Both the position numbers and the translations under genes were made by a program. A stretch of 64,000 nt of DNA. Source: Undibacterium hunanense (lineage in GTDB: Bacteria > Pseudomonadota > Gammaproteobacteria > Burkholderiales > Burkholderiaceae_D). Positions 33,220-42,333 of the stretch are shown here, piece after piece; the first letter of the stretch is position 1; the number at the start of each line of letters is the position of its first letter. The DNA lies in NCBI RefSeq assembly GCF_014284335.1, contig NZ_JACOGF010000007.1, positions 1-64,000 of the forward strand, in the 5' to 3' direction. The notes under the pieces were generated by a model. It was not told the DNA's origin and did no database searches. It saw only the letters and a list, made by a program, of their open reading frames with translations.

Positions 33220-35001
33220 ATGAATAAACCAGCACACCGCAGCCTGAATCTTCAGCAGATTTTTACCTGGCTGATGGCAGATGGCATCGTCCTCAAAGAG
33301 GAAGCAAAAGCGCATTTCAATGCGTCCCAGGCCTTGCTGAAAAATGGCCCGGCATCCATGCATCCGCTGACGGCCGTGGCACAATCCAAATTGCATTCTG
33401 CCGTTTCGCCACACATACTGTTGACGCTGGACTGGCTGACAGAGTGGACTGCGGGCAAGGTCAACATGCCTTTCTACCGCATCGACCCGCTGAAAATTGA
33501 TTTCACCAATGTCTCGGACGTGATGTCATCTTCGTATGCGACGCGTTTCAACATCCTGCCGGTGGAATCTACCGCCAGCACTGTAGTCATTGCCACCACC
33601 GAGCCTTTCAATCTCGAATGGCAGCAGGAAATCCTGAAATTCACACGCAAGGAAATTCGTCTGGTATTGGCGAACCCGCTGGAAATTTCACAATACATCG
33701 TCCAGTTTTTCTCCCTTGCGAAATCAATCAAGGATGCACGCAAGGCCAACAAGAATGATGCGGCACTACGGCAGAACTTTGAACAACTGGTCGAACTGGG
33801 CAAAGCCAACAAGCAGGTGGACGCCAATGATCAGCACGTGATCAATATCGTGGATTGGCTGTGGCAGTTTGCCTTTGACCAGCGCGCCTCGGATATCCAT
33901 CTGGAACCGAAACGTGATATTTCCATCATCCGTTTCCGTATCGACGGTGTACTGCATCAGGTTTACCAGGTGCCAGCCACCGTCATGATAGCCATGACGG
34001 CGCGTATCAAACTGCTGGGCCGCATGGACGTGATCGAAAAACGACGCCCGCAGGATGGTCGTATCAAGACCCGGACCAATGATGGCCAGGAAGTGGAATT
34101 GCGTCTGTCCACCCTGCCCACCGTCTTTGGCGAAAAAATGGTCATGCGTATTTTTGACCCGGAAGTCGTGGTCAAGACCCTGCCCGAACTCGGTTTCCCC
34201 ATCAATGATGCAAAACGCTGGGATCATCTGACCAGCAAGCCGCATGGCATCATCCTGGTAACCGGGCCTACCGGGTCCGGCAAAACCACCACCCTGTACA
34301 CCACGCTGAAAGCACTGGCAACGCCGGATGTCAATGTCTGTACGGTCGAAGACCCTATCGAGATGGTGGAAGGTTCGTTCAATCAGATGCAGGTACAGGC
34401 GTCCATTGACCTTGGCTTTGCTGATGGTATCCGGGCGCTGATGCGTCAGGATCCGGACATCATCATGGTGGGTGAGATCCGTGACCTGCCCACCGCTGAA
34501 ATGGCGATACAGGCCGCGCTGACCGGCCATCTGGTCCTGTCCACCCTGCATACCAATGATGCCCCTTCGGCCATCATGCGTCTGCTGGAACTGGGTGTAC
34601 CCTATTATTTACTGGAAGCAACCATCATCGGCATCCTGGCGCAAAGGCTGGTACGTACCCTGTGCGTACACTGCAAATCCCCCGATGGGGAAATGCAGGA
34701 TGCCGTCTGGTCATCGCTGGTAGAAGACTGGGGCATTCCCAAGCCACAATCCATTTATCGCCCGGTTGGCTGCCCGGAATGCCGTCAGACCGGCTTCCTG
34801 GGACGTACCGGCCTGTATGAATTGCTGACTGTCACCCTGCCGTTCAGCAAACTCATTACTGAAGAAGCCGATATCCACGCTCTGCGTACACAAAGTGTCA
34901 AAGATGACATGAAACCCTTGCGCATTGCAGGTGCCTATAAGATCATAGAAGGTATGACCACCGCCGATGAAGTATTGAAAGTGACTTCATCGCTGATTTA
35001 G
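33220..35001 (+). CDS. GspE/PulE/PilB-family secretion ATPase (stand-alone)
   Basis: 593 aa. An N-terminal GspE-N-type domain (about 40-190) precedes the AAA-like motor, with Walker A GPTGSGKTTTLYT (Lys355), the Asp box CTVEDPIE, Walker B LMRQDPDIIMVGEIRD, and the His box LSTLHTNDAPSA. The zinc module C-x2-C...C-x2-C is intact (CVHCKSP and GCPECRQTGF). Such ATPases power type II secretion or type IV pilus assembly. No gspF, pilC, pilD or pseudopilin gene is beside it, so its machine must be encoded elsewhere. The next gene, a sensor kinase, starts 23 bp later. Confidence 0.9.
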   Translation: MNKPAHRSLNLQQIFTWLMADGIVLKEEAKAHFNASQALLKNGPASMHPLTAVAQSKLHSAVSPHILLTLDWLTEWTAGKVNMPFYRIDPLKIDFTNVSDVMSSSYATRFNILPVESTASTVVIATTEPFNLEWQQEILKFTRKEIRLVLANPLEISQYIVQFFSLAKSIKDARKANKNDAALRQNFEQLVELGKANKQVDANDQHVINIVDWLWQFAFDQRASDIHLEPKRDISIIRFRIDGVLHQVYQVPATVMIAMTARIKLLGRMDVIEKRRPQDGRIKTRTNDGQEVELRLSTLPTVFGEKMVMRIFDPEVVVKTLPELGFPINDAKRWDHLTSKPHGIILVTGPTGSGKTTTLYTTLKALATPDVNVCTVEDPIEMVEGSFNQMQVQASIDLGFADGIRALMRQDPDIIMVGEIRDLPTAEMAIQAALTGHLVLSTLHTNDAPSAIMRLLELGVPYYLLEATIIGILAQRLVRTLCVHCKSPDGEMQDAVWSSLVEDWGIPKPQSIYRPVGCPECRQTGFLGRTGLYELLTVTLPFSKLITEEADIHALRTQSVKDDMKPLRIAGAYKIIEGMTTADEVLKVTSSLI

Positions 35002-35024
35002 CGCAGTTTTCAGGGTAAGCAGGA

Positions 35025-37754
35025 ATGCAGACAGCACCGTCCAGCACATCCGTTACAAGACGACAACTGCTACAGCAAATACTGGCAGTCGCCTTGGTCT
35101 ATGCGGTGCTGGGGCGGCTTTCCCTGCTGTTGGCAATTCCACCCGGCTACTCGATCGCCATTTACCCGCCTGCCGGTATTGCCCTGGGTGTGGTGCTGAC
35201 CGGTGGTTATCGGCTCTTGCCCGGTGTCGCTGCTGGTGCCCTGTTCGCCAATCTGCTTATCAATTTTGAAATTAGCGGCGGGCTGCTCGATACCAGTGCC
35301 TGGATCGCCTCATCCGCCGTTGCTATCGGTGCCATGCTGCAGGCCGCAGCAGGTTGTCGCATGGTGCGTCATTTTTTGCAGGACGATCTGTCACTCGGCA
35401 CTGACAAACGTATTTTCCAGTTCTTTTTTTATGGCGCGCTGGTCGCCTGCCTGATCAATGCCAGCATAGGCGTGCTTACCCTGGCAACGCTGAATATCGT
35501 ACCCTGGCCAGAATTCACCAATAACTGGATAGCCTGGTGGACCGGCGACACCTTCGGCGTGCTGACGATCACCCCCATCGTCATGGTCATCTTTGGCAAA
35601 CCCCGTGCCATCTGGCATGCCCGCAGATGGAGCGTCATGCTGCCGCTATTTGTCTGCCTGCTGCTGGTGGTCACGGCATTCACCTTCACCCGCTATCGCG
35701 AAGAACAGAAACAGCAGCTTGAATTTCGCCTGAAAGCAGAACGTGTAGGTCAAAGTCTGCAAAACCGGCTGGATAGCCATTCCGACATCATGCGCAATGT
35801 CGAACGTCTGTATGCCAGTTCCAATCAGGTCGAAAGGAGTGAATTCGCCACGTTCGTGAGCCATACCATTGCCAATCAAAAAGCCATTTCCTTTTTGGCC
35901 TGGGTGCCCAAAGTGATGCAGTCGCAAAGGGAAAGTTTTGAAGTATCCGTGCTGCGTGAGGGGTTTGCCAATTTCCAGATACTGGAAATGAATGAACGGC
36001 AATCACTGGACGAAGCCAGAATCAGGGATGAATATTACCCCGTCAAATACATAGAACCATTTATCAGTAACCATCAGTTCTTCGGCTATGACATGGGTTC
36101 CAGCGTGTTGCGCAGAAACGCTATTGAAGATGCCCGCGACAGCGGTCACCTGACAGTCACCGATCCGCTGACATCACTGGAGGCTAGCGACCTGCAACTG
36201 CATGTACTGCTGTTCGCCCCGGTCTATGAACATGGCAAGCCACTGGAGAACATAGAGCAGAGAAGAACTGCATTTTCAGGTACGGCAGTCAGCATGTTGC
36301 GCATGGGGGCACTGGTCAAGGACAACCTGGCAAGCGAAGACCTGAAAAATCTCAGCGTCAAATTCTATGACCTGTCCTATCCAGGAAAAAAAGGGGTCTT
36401 CCTCGACGACATTGCAGAAATCGACAATCGTTACCTGTTCCAGTCCACCATCAATTTCGGCGGCAGGCAATATGCTTTCCTGGCCCAGCCTTCGTCCGAA
36501 TACTGGAAATCCCATGTCGCCTGGATCACCTGGATCACCATGATAGGTGGCTTGCTGTTCACCGGCTTGCTGGGCGCTTATTTGCTGGTAGCTACCGCGC
36601 ATACCTATGGCATAGAAAACCTGGTGGCGCAAAGAACCACGCAATTGCACGACAGTGAAGAACGCCTGCGCACCATACTCGACAATGCGGCGGAAGGCAT
36701 ACTCACTACCGATGAATATGGCGTCATCGAATCGGCCAACCAATCGGCAGAAATCCTGCTCAAATACACGCATGACAGCCTGCTTGGCCTGAACATGCTG
36801 AACCTGTTTCCCGATCCCGATTCCCGCATGCTGCTGGTACGCCATTTGACCAGCTCAAGTCTGGGTATGTCATTTGAAGAGACAGGTAAAAGTGACCGTG
36901 AAGAAGTGATGGCCATCAAAAAAGATGGTCATGAAGTACCGGTAGAATTGGCCATCACCCGTGTCAAGCTGGGGCAAAAGATACTGCTGGTCATCATCAT
37001 GCATGACCTGTCAGAAAAAAAACGGGTTGAAAAACTGAAGACAGAATTTGTCTCTGCCGTCTCGCATGAGTTGCGTACTCCACTGACATCCATACGCGGC
37101 GTGCTGGGTTTGCTGGTGGGTGGCGTCGCCGGGGAAATTCCTGGCAAGGCACATACCATGCTGGTCATGGCGAATGACAATGCGACACGGCTGACCACGC
37201 TGATCAATGATTTGCTGGATTTTGAAAAACTTGAATACGGCAGCATGCAATTTCATCTGGAAACCCAGCAACTAGACGAACTGGTGCAAAACACCATACA
37301 GTCAAATCTGGGTTATGCCCAGAATTTTGGCGTCGACATACGCTACAAGCTACTGGCAGAACGCGCTTTGCCGGTCAGGGTAGATTCACAACGCTTTACC
37401 CAGGTTTTGTCGAATTTATTGTCCAACGCTGTCAAGTTTTCGCGTGAAAATGGAAGAGTTGATGTCACCATCAGCGCCAACATCAATTATGCCCGCATCG
37501 AAGTGCAGGACTACGGCATCGGCATTTCAGAGGCATTCAAGAGCAGCATTTTCCAAAAGTTTACCCAGGAAGATGCCAAGGCTGCCCGTAAATATGCGGG
37601 TACCGGACTAGGCTTAAGTCTGAGCAAGACCATGATAGAAAAAATGGGCGGCGAAATCGGCTTCCACAGCGAAGAGGGTCAGGGTTCTGTCTTTTTCATC
37701 ATCCTGCCGCTGGAATCCAGTGCCGCCAGCACCCCTTCCCTGACCGAGCTGTAA
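35025..37754 (+). CDS. MASE1/CHASE/PAS hybrid-sensor histidine kinase
   Basis: 909 aa. MASE1 (about 18-225, seven to eight membrane helices; PPAGIALGVVLTGGYRLLPGV) precedes a periplasmic CHASE domain (about 250-450; SFLAWVPKV, YDMGSSVLRRNAIEDARDSG), a membrane helix near 490-512, a PAS domain (about 545-650), and the kinase core. His681 lies in AVSHELRTPLTSIRG. The ATPase domain has NLLSNAVKFS, DYGIGIS and GTGLGLSLSKTMIEKMGG. There is no receiver domain. CHASE often senses small extracellular ligands; MASE1 is an integral membrane sensor. It starts 23 bp after the GspE gene. Its 3' end overlaps the opposite gene by 76 bp. Confidence 0.92.
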   Translation: MQTAPSSTSVTRRQLLQQILAVALVYAVLGRLSLLLAIPPGYSIAIYPPAGIALGVVLTGGYRLLPGVAAGALFANLLINFEISGGLLDTSAWIASSAVAIGAMLQAAAGCRMVRHFLQDDLSLGTDKRIFQFFFYGALVACLINASIGVLTLATLNIVPWPEFTNNWIAWWTGDTFGVLTITPIVMVIFGKPRAIWHARRWSVMLPLFVCLLLVVTAFTFTRYREEQKQQLEFRLKAERVGQSLQNRLDSHSDIMRNVERLYASSNQVERSEFATFVSHTIANQKAISFLAWVPKVMQSQRESFEVSVLREGFANFQILEMNERQSLDEARIRDEYYPVKYIEPFISNHQFFGYDMGSSVLRRNAIEDARDSGHLTVTDPLTSLEASDLQLHVLLFAPVYEHGKPLENIEQRRTAFSGTAVSMLRMGALVKDNLASEDLKNLSVKFYDLSYPGKKGVFLDDIAEIDNRYLFQSTINFGGRQYAFLAQPSSEYWKSHVAWITWITMIGGLLFTGLLGAYLLVATAHTYGIENLVAQRTTQLHDSEERLRTILDNAAEGILTTDEYGVIESANQSAEILLKYTHDSLLGLNMLNLFPDPDSRMLLVRHLTSSSLGMSFEETGKSDREEVMAIKKDGHEVPVELAITRVKLGQKILLVIIMHDLSEKKRVEKLKTEFVSAVSHELRTPLTSIRGVLGLLVGGVAGEIPGKAHTMLVMANDNATRLTTLINDLLDFEKLEYGSMQFHLETQQLDELVQNTIQSNLGYAQNFGVDIRYKLLAERALPVRVDSQRFTQVLSNLLSNAVKFSRENGRVDVTISANINYARIEVQDYGIGISEAFKSSIFQKFTQEDAKAARKYAGTGLGLSLSKTMIEKMGGEIGFHSEEGQGSVFFIILPLESSAASTPSLTEL

Positions 37755-38596
37755 CGCAGGCGCACGCCCAGTTCCAGCTTGATGCGCTGATTACGCAAGC
37801 GCCGCGATTCTGACATGAAAGACAGCAATACCGGGCTGACCTGCTGCGCCAGTTCTGTCCTTGGCAGACGTGGCGGGCGTGGTAATTCAAAACTATCTGC
37901 CACCAGATCAAAATAGGCGGCCATCTTCATATCGCTGTCATCCACCGCATGATAGATACGATTGGGTAAAGCGCGAAACAGCGCCAGCCGTATCAACTGC
38001 GCCAGGTCATCGGCATGGATATGATTGGTGTAGACATCATCCGCCTCTATCAGGGCTGGGGTACCCTTGCGCAAGCGTTCCAGTGGCAGGCGCTCTGCCG
38101 CATAAATGCCAGGTACACGCAAGATAGACAGACCAGACTGGCTGCGCCTGGCCCAGGCACGCAGGCTGCGTTCTGCCGCCACCCGCCGTGTTGCCCGGGC
38201 ATTTTGCGGTTTCACGCTTCTGGTTTCATCAAATTCGGCACCGGCGCAATCACCATACACGCCGGTGGTACTGACGTACACCAGTTGACTTTTGTCAGCC
38301 AAAACCGCAATCAGGTTTTGGGTACGGATATCGGTATTCCCTTCGCTGCGTGGCGGTGCCAGATGCACCACCCGGCTTGCCAACCCGGCCAGTCGTGCCA
38401 GACTATGCGGCTGGTCAAGATTCGCCAGAATAGGCACCGCCCCGGCAGCCCGCAATTCTGAAAAGCGTGCCGCCTGGCTGGTCAGGGCGAATACCCGGAA
38501 ATGCGTCTGCAACAAAGGCAGCAGGCGCATGCCCACATCACCACAGCCGACGATAAGCAAGCGTGGCTTGCCGATTTGTTTACACTGTTTTTTCAT
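37679..38596 (-). CDS. NAD(P)-dependent epimerase/SDR-like protein
   Basis: 305 aa, extended-SDR fold. The dinucleotide loop is GCGDVGMRLL (about 17-26). The Thr/Tyr segment VYVSTTGVYGD is kept, but the usual YxxxK catalytic pair is replaced around RRVAAERSLR, as in YeeZ-type proteins. Catalytic activity is therefore uncertain. DVYTNHIHADDLAQLI near 185 is a conserved SDR substrate-side motif. The last 12 residues (SSGRMMKKTEP) lie in the overlap with the sensor-kinase 3' end on the other strand. The coding is normal up to the overlap. Confidence 0.83.
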   Translation of the reverse strand: MKKQCKQIGKPRLLIVGCGDVGMRLLPLLQTHFRVFALTSQAARFSELRAAGAVPILANLDQPHSLARLAGLASRVVHLAPPRSEGNTDIRTQNLIAVLADKSQLVYVSTTGVYGDCAGAEFDETRSVKPQNARATRRVAAERSLRAWARRSQSGLSILRVPGIYAAERLPLERLRKGTPALIEADDVYTNHIHADDLAQLIRLALFRALPNRIYHAVDDSDMKMAAYFDLVADSFELPRPPRLPRTELAQQVSPVLLSFMSESRRLRNQRIKLELGVRLRYSSVREGVLAALDSSGRMMKKTEP

Positions 38597-38682
38597 GTTC
38601 AGGACTAGACGGCCAGGTCCGGTATGCGCAGGAAAAATGCCATACCGGCAACGCTGACCATAAAAATTCCAGCTTACACCAC

Positions 38683-40260
38683 TTACCTCGGTGTCGCCCT
38701 ACGCACAGAAGTTGAATCCAGGCGGAATACGCTGACGGCATTGGTCAAATGCACCGCCTGGTCTTGCATGGATTGTGCGGCGGCAGCGGCTTCTTCCACC
38801 AGTGCGGCGTTTTGCTGGGTGACTTCATCCATCTTGATGATGGCAATGTTGACTTCTTCTATGCCACTGCTTTGTTCCATCGTGGCAGAACTGATTTCGT
38901 TGACGATGTCACTGACCTTGCGCACGCTGTCGACCACTTCTTCCATGGTACTGCCAGCCTCGGTCACCAGTTTGCTGCCGGCACCGACTTTTTCTACAGA
39001 ATCATTGATCAATTCCTTGATTTCCTTGGCCGCTGCAGCACTGCGTTGCGCCAGGTTACGTACTTCGCTTGCGACCACGGCAAAACCACGTCCCTGCTCA
39101 CCGGCACGGGCAGCTTCCACTGCGGCATTCAATGCAAGAATATTGGTCTGGAAGGCAATGCCGTCAATAACGCTGATGATGTCCACAATCTTGCGGGATG
39201 AATCATTGATGGAGCTCATGGTGGCAATCACTTCACCAACCACTTCACCACCCTTGCCTGCCACTTTGGAAGCAGACGCGGCCAGGCTATTGGCATGACG
39301 GGCGTTATCCGCATTCTGCTTGACGGTGGAAGTCAGCTCTTCCATCGCCGATGCAGTCTCTTCCAGTGATGCCGCCTGTTGCTCAGTCCTGGCGGATAAA
39401 TCCAGATTGCCGGTGGCAATTTCTTGCGATGCCGTACTGATGGCGTCGGTGCCTTCACGCACCTGGCCCACCAGTTTTTGCAAGCTGGTATTCATCGCTT
39501 GCATGGCGCGCAGCAATTGACCAATTTCATCTTCTGAACCGACTTCTATCGATACCGTCAGATCACCACTGGCAGCACTTTCGGCAATGCTGACCGCAGC
39601 ACGCAATGGCCGGCTGATCAGGCGGGCAATCCACAAGGCCAGAATCACGCTAAGCAGCATGGCGACAGCCAGTATGCCAGCTATCCATAAACGCGATGAT
39701 GAAAACAGGCTGTCATTGGTCACCAAAGCGCGTTCACTTTCAGCCTGGCTCAGTTCAACCAGTTTGTCGACCAGATCATTCACGGCACGGAACAGCTTGA
39801 CGGAATCACCACGAATCGCCTTGCGGGCTTCTTCGGTATTTCCGGCGCGTGACAAGGCCAGTAATTTTTTGCTGGCATTTCCATAGGCGGTGAAAGACTG
39901 TGCCAGGGAATCGAATATCTGTTTTTCTTCCGGTGAACTGACCAGCGAGCGGTATTTGGATTCATACCCCATAAATTCGGTGGAGCGGGATTCTATGCTT
40001 TTTTCGTAGTAGCTGTAATCCACTTCTTCGTTGGACAGGATGTGCTGCAGTTCAGACACGCGCATGCGGTTGAGCGTCGCCTTCATCAGCAATGCATAAC
40101 GCACGCTGGGCAGGGTATCGGTGAGTACTTCGGTAGAAGCTGCATTCAGGTGCGAGATTTGCACGATTCCGAAGATACCCGTGGCCAGTGTCAGGCTCAG
40201 AGCAACAAGAAACGAAAGCAACAGCTTGTAGGCTATCTTCAAGTTCAGAAACCATCTCAT
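38683..40260 (-). CDS. Methyl-accepting chemotaxis protein
   Basis: 525 aa. First membrane helix about 10-32, a four-helix-bundle periplasmic domain (about 33-190) and a second helix near 192-213 are followed by HAMP (about 214-266). The cytoplasmic signalling domain has the conserved tip [43 protein letters not shown] in pieces near 370-415. No C-terminal NWETF-type pentapeptide for CheR/CheB is present; the protein ends SVRRATPR. It should feed CheA/CheW in the usual way. Ligand unknown. AAGAGG is upstream of the ATG. No che genes are in the window. Confidence 0.95.
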   Translation of the reverse strand: MRWFLNLKIAYKLLLSFLVALSLTLATGIFGIVQISHLNAASTEVLTDTLPSVRYALLMKATLNRMRVSELQHILSNEEVDYSYYEKSIESRSTEFMGYESKYRSLVSSPEEKQIFDSLAQSFTAYGNASKKLLALSRAGNTEEARKAIRGDSVKLFRAVNDLVDKLVELSQAESERALVTNDSLFSSSRLWIAGILAVAMLLSVILALWIARLISRPLRAAVSIAESAASGDLTVSIEVGSEDEIGQLLRAMQAMNTSLQKLVGQVREGTDAISTASQEIATGNLDLSARTEQQAASLEETASAMEELTSTVKQNADNARHANSLAASASKVAGKGGEVVGEVIATMSSINDSSRKIVDIISVIDGIAFQTNILALNAAVEAARAGEQGRGFAVVASEVRNLAQRSAAAAKEIKELINDSVEKVGAGSKLVTEAGSTMEEVVDSVRKVSDIVNEISSATMEQSSGIEEVNIAIIKMDEVTQQNAALVEEAAAAAQSMQDQAVHLTNAVSVFRLDSTSVRRATPR

Positions 40261-40826
40261 ATCAACCTCTTTTAAACTTTATACGATGCTGTAAACATCG
40301 TGTTTTATTGCAAAATACAATTTTCAATTTCAGAACACATTCTGTCTACAAGAAAACCGGCGCTTGAACAATATAAATGAGCTATATAAATGAGCCATAG
40401 TAGCCCTCTATAACAATTGTACTGATTTCCCTGAGGAAAATAATTAACATAAGTTAAATAAATATCAAAAACACCATAAGCCATACTCACTTATACATAC
40501 TGAATATAGACTCATTATGTGACATGCTTATTTGATCTGCTTATGTGACCTGCTTATGTGGCATGCTTATTTGATGTAATTATGCAGGCTGAAATTTAAC
40601 AGTACATGTCCGTATTTTTACGCCAGGCTTGCCAGCGGGGGCCTGTCACTGGCGTACTGCCGGGTCAGCTTCATATTGCCGCCAGCATGCATGCTTGTTG
40701 GTCTTGCCGGATTTACGCTATCATGTCTTCCCGTTTGATTCCTGTCTGCCCCTCTTTTGGCAGAACACACCAGGCTTTAGTGTTCCGGTATCCAGAACAG
40801 ACCCTACTTATTTCAAAACATACCCG
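40261..40826. other. Gap between chemoreceptor and ferredoxin reductase
   Basis: This 566-bp stretch between divergent genes carries the 13-bp tandem array (40511-40588). The ferredoxin-reductase frame is open upstream to 40629, but those codons lack family support and a start site, so I treat them as non-coding. I see no other gene. Confidence 0.55.
40511..40588. repeat. 13-bp imperfect tandem array, about six copies
   Basis: Six adjacent 13-mers share a core TTATNTGA: CTCATTATGTGAC, ATGCTTATTTGAT, CTGCTTATGTGAC, CTGCTTATGTGGC, ATGCTTATTTGAT and GTAATTATGCAGG. The second and fifth are identical and the third and fourth differ by one base, so the array probably grew by duplication of a two-unit block. 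Confidence 0.85.
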
Positions 40827-41852
40827 ATGACTTTTCAAGTAACTGTCACCCCTAGTGGCCGTCAATTCAGTTGTGACGAAGATGAAACCGTGCTCTCAGC
40901 CGCCCTGCGTGCTGGCATCGTGCTGCCATACGGCTGTAAAAATGGCGCCTGCGGCTCGTGCAAAGGCAAAGTCGCCAGCGGCACGGTCAAGCATGGCCCG
41001 CATCAGGTGCGTGCCCTGCCGGAAGCGGAAGAAGCACAGGGCATGTCCCTGTTTTGCTGCGCAAAACCACAATCAGATCTGACCATAGAAGCACGTGAAA
41101 TCGTTGCTGACGGTGATTATCCGGTCAAGAAAATGCCTAGCCGCATAGCAAAACTGGAAAAACTGTCTGACGATGTCATGCTCATCGCCCTGCAATTGCC
41201 CGCTAATGAGCGCCTGCAATACCGCGCCGGCCAGTATATAGAATTCATGTTGCGAGATGGCAAGCGCCGCAGCTACAGCATGGCAAATGCCCCTCACCTC
41301 GACGAACATATCAGCCTGCATGTACGCCACATGCCGGGTGGCCTGTTCACCGACCAGGTCTTTTCCACACTGAAAGAACGCGACATCCTGCGTTTTGAAG
41401 GCCCGCAAGGTACCTTCTTCCTGCGTGAAGATAGTGAAAAGCCAATTATTTTGCTGGCATCCGGCACCGGTTTCGCCCCGATCAAGGCGCTGGTGGAACA
41501 TCTGATCCATCTTGAGTCGAAGCGACCTGTCAGTCTGTACTGGGGTGGCCGCCGCCCTGCTGACCTGTATATGGATGCCCTGTGCAAAGAATGGGCCACA
41601 CAATTGCCCGGTTTTAGCTATATCCCGGTCATCTCTGATGCCCAGCCAGAAGATGGCTGGACCGGTCGCAACGGCTTTGTACACCAGGCTGTCATGGCAG
41701 ATCATGCCGACCTGTCGGGCTACCAGGTGTATGCCTGCGGTGCGCCGGTGGTGGTGGAATCAGCCAAACGGGACTTCACGGCACAGTGCCAGTTACCTGC
41801 GGACGAATTCTATGCCGACTCGTTCACCTCAGAAGCTGATCTGGCAAATTGA
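40827..41852 (+). CDS. 2Fe-2S ferredoxin-NAD(P) reductase (oxygenase-reductase type)
   Basis: 341 aa from ATG 40827 (MTFQVTVTPSGRQF). The plant-type ferredoxin domain (1-90) has CKNGACGSC (Cys37, Cys42, Cys45) and the fourth ligand in the Cys77-Cys78 pair. The FAD domain shows RSYSMANAP, and the NAD domain shows LASGTGFAPIKALVEH. The order, iron-sulfur then FAD then NAD, is that of oxygenase reductases and of proteins often labelled CDP-6-deoxy-delta-3,4-glucoseen reductase. The oxygenase or other partner is not adjacent, so the true acceptor is unknown. No strong ribosome-binding site. Confidence 0.87.
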   Translation: MTFQVTVTPSGRQFSCDEDETVLSAALRAGIVLPYGCKNGACGSCKGKVASGTVKHGPHQVRALPEAEEAQGMSLFCCAKPQSDLTIEAREIVADGDYPVKKMPSRIAKLEKLSDDVMLIALQLPANERLQYRAGQYIEFMLRDGKRRSYSMANAPHLDEHISLHVRHMPGGLFTDQVFSTLKERDILRFEGPQGTFFLREDSEKPIILLASGTGFAPIKALVEHLIHLESKRPVSLYWGGRRPADLYMDALCKEWATQLPGFSYIPVISDAQPEDGWTGRNGFVHQAVMADHADLSGYQVYACGAPVVVESAKRDFTAQCQLPADEFYADSFTSEADLAN

Positions 41853-41905
41853 CCCTGTTAGCCTGCCGCATGTCATAAAAACATGATATGAAAATCTCCA
41901 TAAAC

Positions 41906-42089
41906 GGGACTTACGCAAAATCGTCCCAACAAGGCTATCGCTTTTAGGAAACCTCCCTTGCAAGGGAGGTTCGTTACGTCGGCAGACAACATGTTGTCTG
42001 AAACCCCGACTGCACCACAAGCGACGAAGACAGTACGAATAGTACGGCAAGGAGCTGCAACGCAGTTGGGGCGCTTTTGCGTAAGTCCC
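41906..42089. mobile_element. MITE-like element with 15-bp terminal inverted repeats
   Basis: The 184-bp segment begins GGGACTTACGCAAAA (41906-41920) and ends with the exact reverse complement (42075-42089). Pairing resumes just inside with CCCAAC and GTTGGG. It contains two inner palindromes: AACCTCCCTTG/CAAGGGAGGTT (41950-41971) and CAGACAACA/TGTTGTCTG (41983-42000), the latter flanked by GTCGG and CCGAC. No ORF. No clear target-site duplication is visible (AAAC versus ACAA). The structure is that of a non-autonomous element or a derived folded repeat. Confidence 0.7.
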
Positions 42090-42100
42090 ACAAATTTATT

Positions 42101-42129
42101 TTGACGCAGTGCGCAAAAAGTCCTACTAT
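42101..42129 (+). promoter_or_regulatory. Near-consensus sigma-70 promoter
   Basis: TTGACG at 42101-42106, a 17-bp spacer and TACTAT at 42124-42129. The expected start is at or just before A42137. It lies 12 bp beyond the MITE-like element. Confidence 0.75.
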
Positions 42130-42136
42130 CCGTTTT

Positions 42137-42214
42137 ATGAAAATCTTTACTGACATGTCCTCACCAAATATTGCACGACGTCGCGTCTCGCCAAGCGAGC
42201 CTGGGCCGATGTAA
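42137..42214 (+). CDS. Possible 25-aa leader ORF with three Arg codons
   Basis: ATG at 42137 coincides with the predicted transcript start, so the ORF would be leaderless. It reads MKIFTDMSSPNIARRRVSPS, then EPGPM and TAA. CGA CGT CGC at residues 14-16 are three consecutive Arg codons, notable because the next gene is an acetylornithine-type aminotransferase. The stop lies 39 bp before the terminator hairpin, the spacing of attenuation leaders. No ribosome-binding site. The frame may instead be a chance feature of an RNA. Confidence 0.35.
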   Translation: MKIFTDMSSPNIARRRVSPSEPGPM

Positions 42215-42252
42215 GAGTGAGCGTGCGCGTAAAAAGCGACACCACGAATATC

Positions 42253-42284
42253 AAGCCACAGGTTCGGTCCTGTGGCTTTTTTTT
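42253..42284 (+). terminator. Strong terminator before the aminotransferase gene
   Basis: AAGCCACAGG (42253-42262), loop TTCGGT and CCTGTGGCTT (42269-42278) are followed by a run of T to 42284. It ends the candidate RNA and sits 50 bp ahead of the next gene. Confidence 0.9.
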
Positions 42285-42333
42285 ATCCTGATTTTTTGTC
42301 TTTCCCCCCTGTAACGACCTTAGGAGTCTTGAA

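Larger units (their letters stand above)
42137..42284 (+). ncRNA. Candidate small RNA or 5' attenuator (about 148 nt)
   Basis: A promoter with an expected start near 42137 and a strong terminator ending at 42284 bound a short transcript with no large ORF. Internal pairs are CTCGC-CAA-GCGAG (42187-42199), enclosed by GTCGC (42180-42184) with GCGAC (42236-42240), so it can fold. It lies 50 bp before the ArgD-like aminotransferase, which has its own AGGAG. Either a free small RNA or a leader that reads through into the gene fits. I match it to no known RNA family. Confidence 0.55.

Noticed and set aside
33766..34551. 261-codon ORF antisense to the GspE/PulE gene
   Set aside because: Covers the Walker motifs of the sense gene; composition is that of a reverse-complement shadow.
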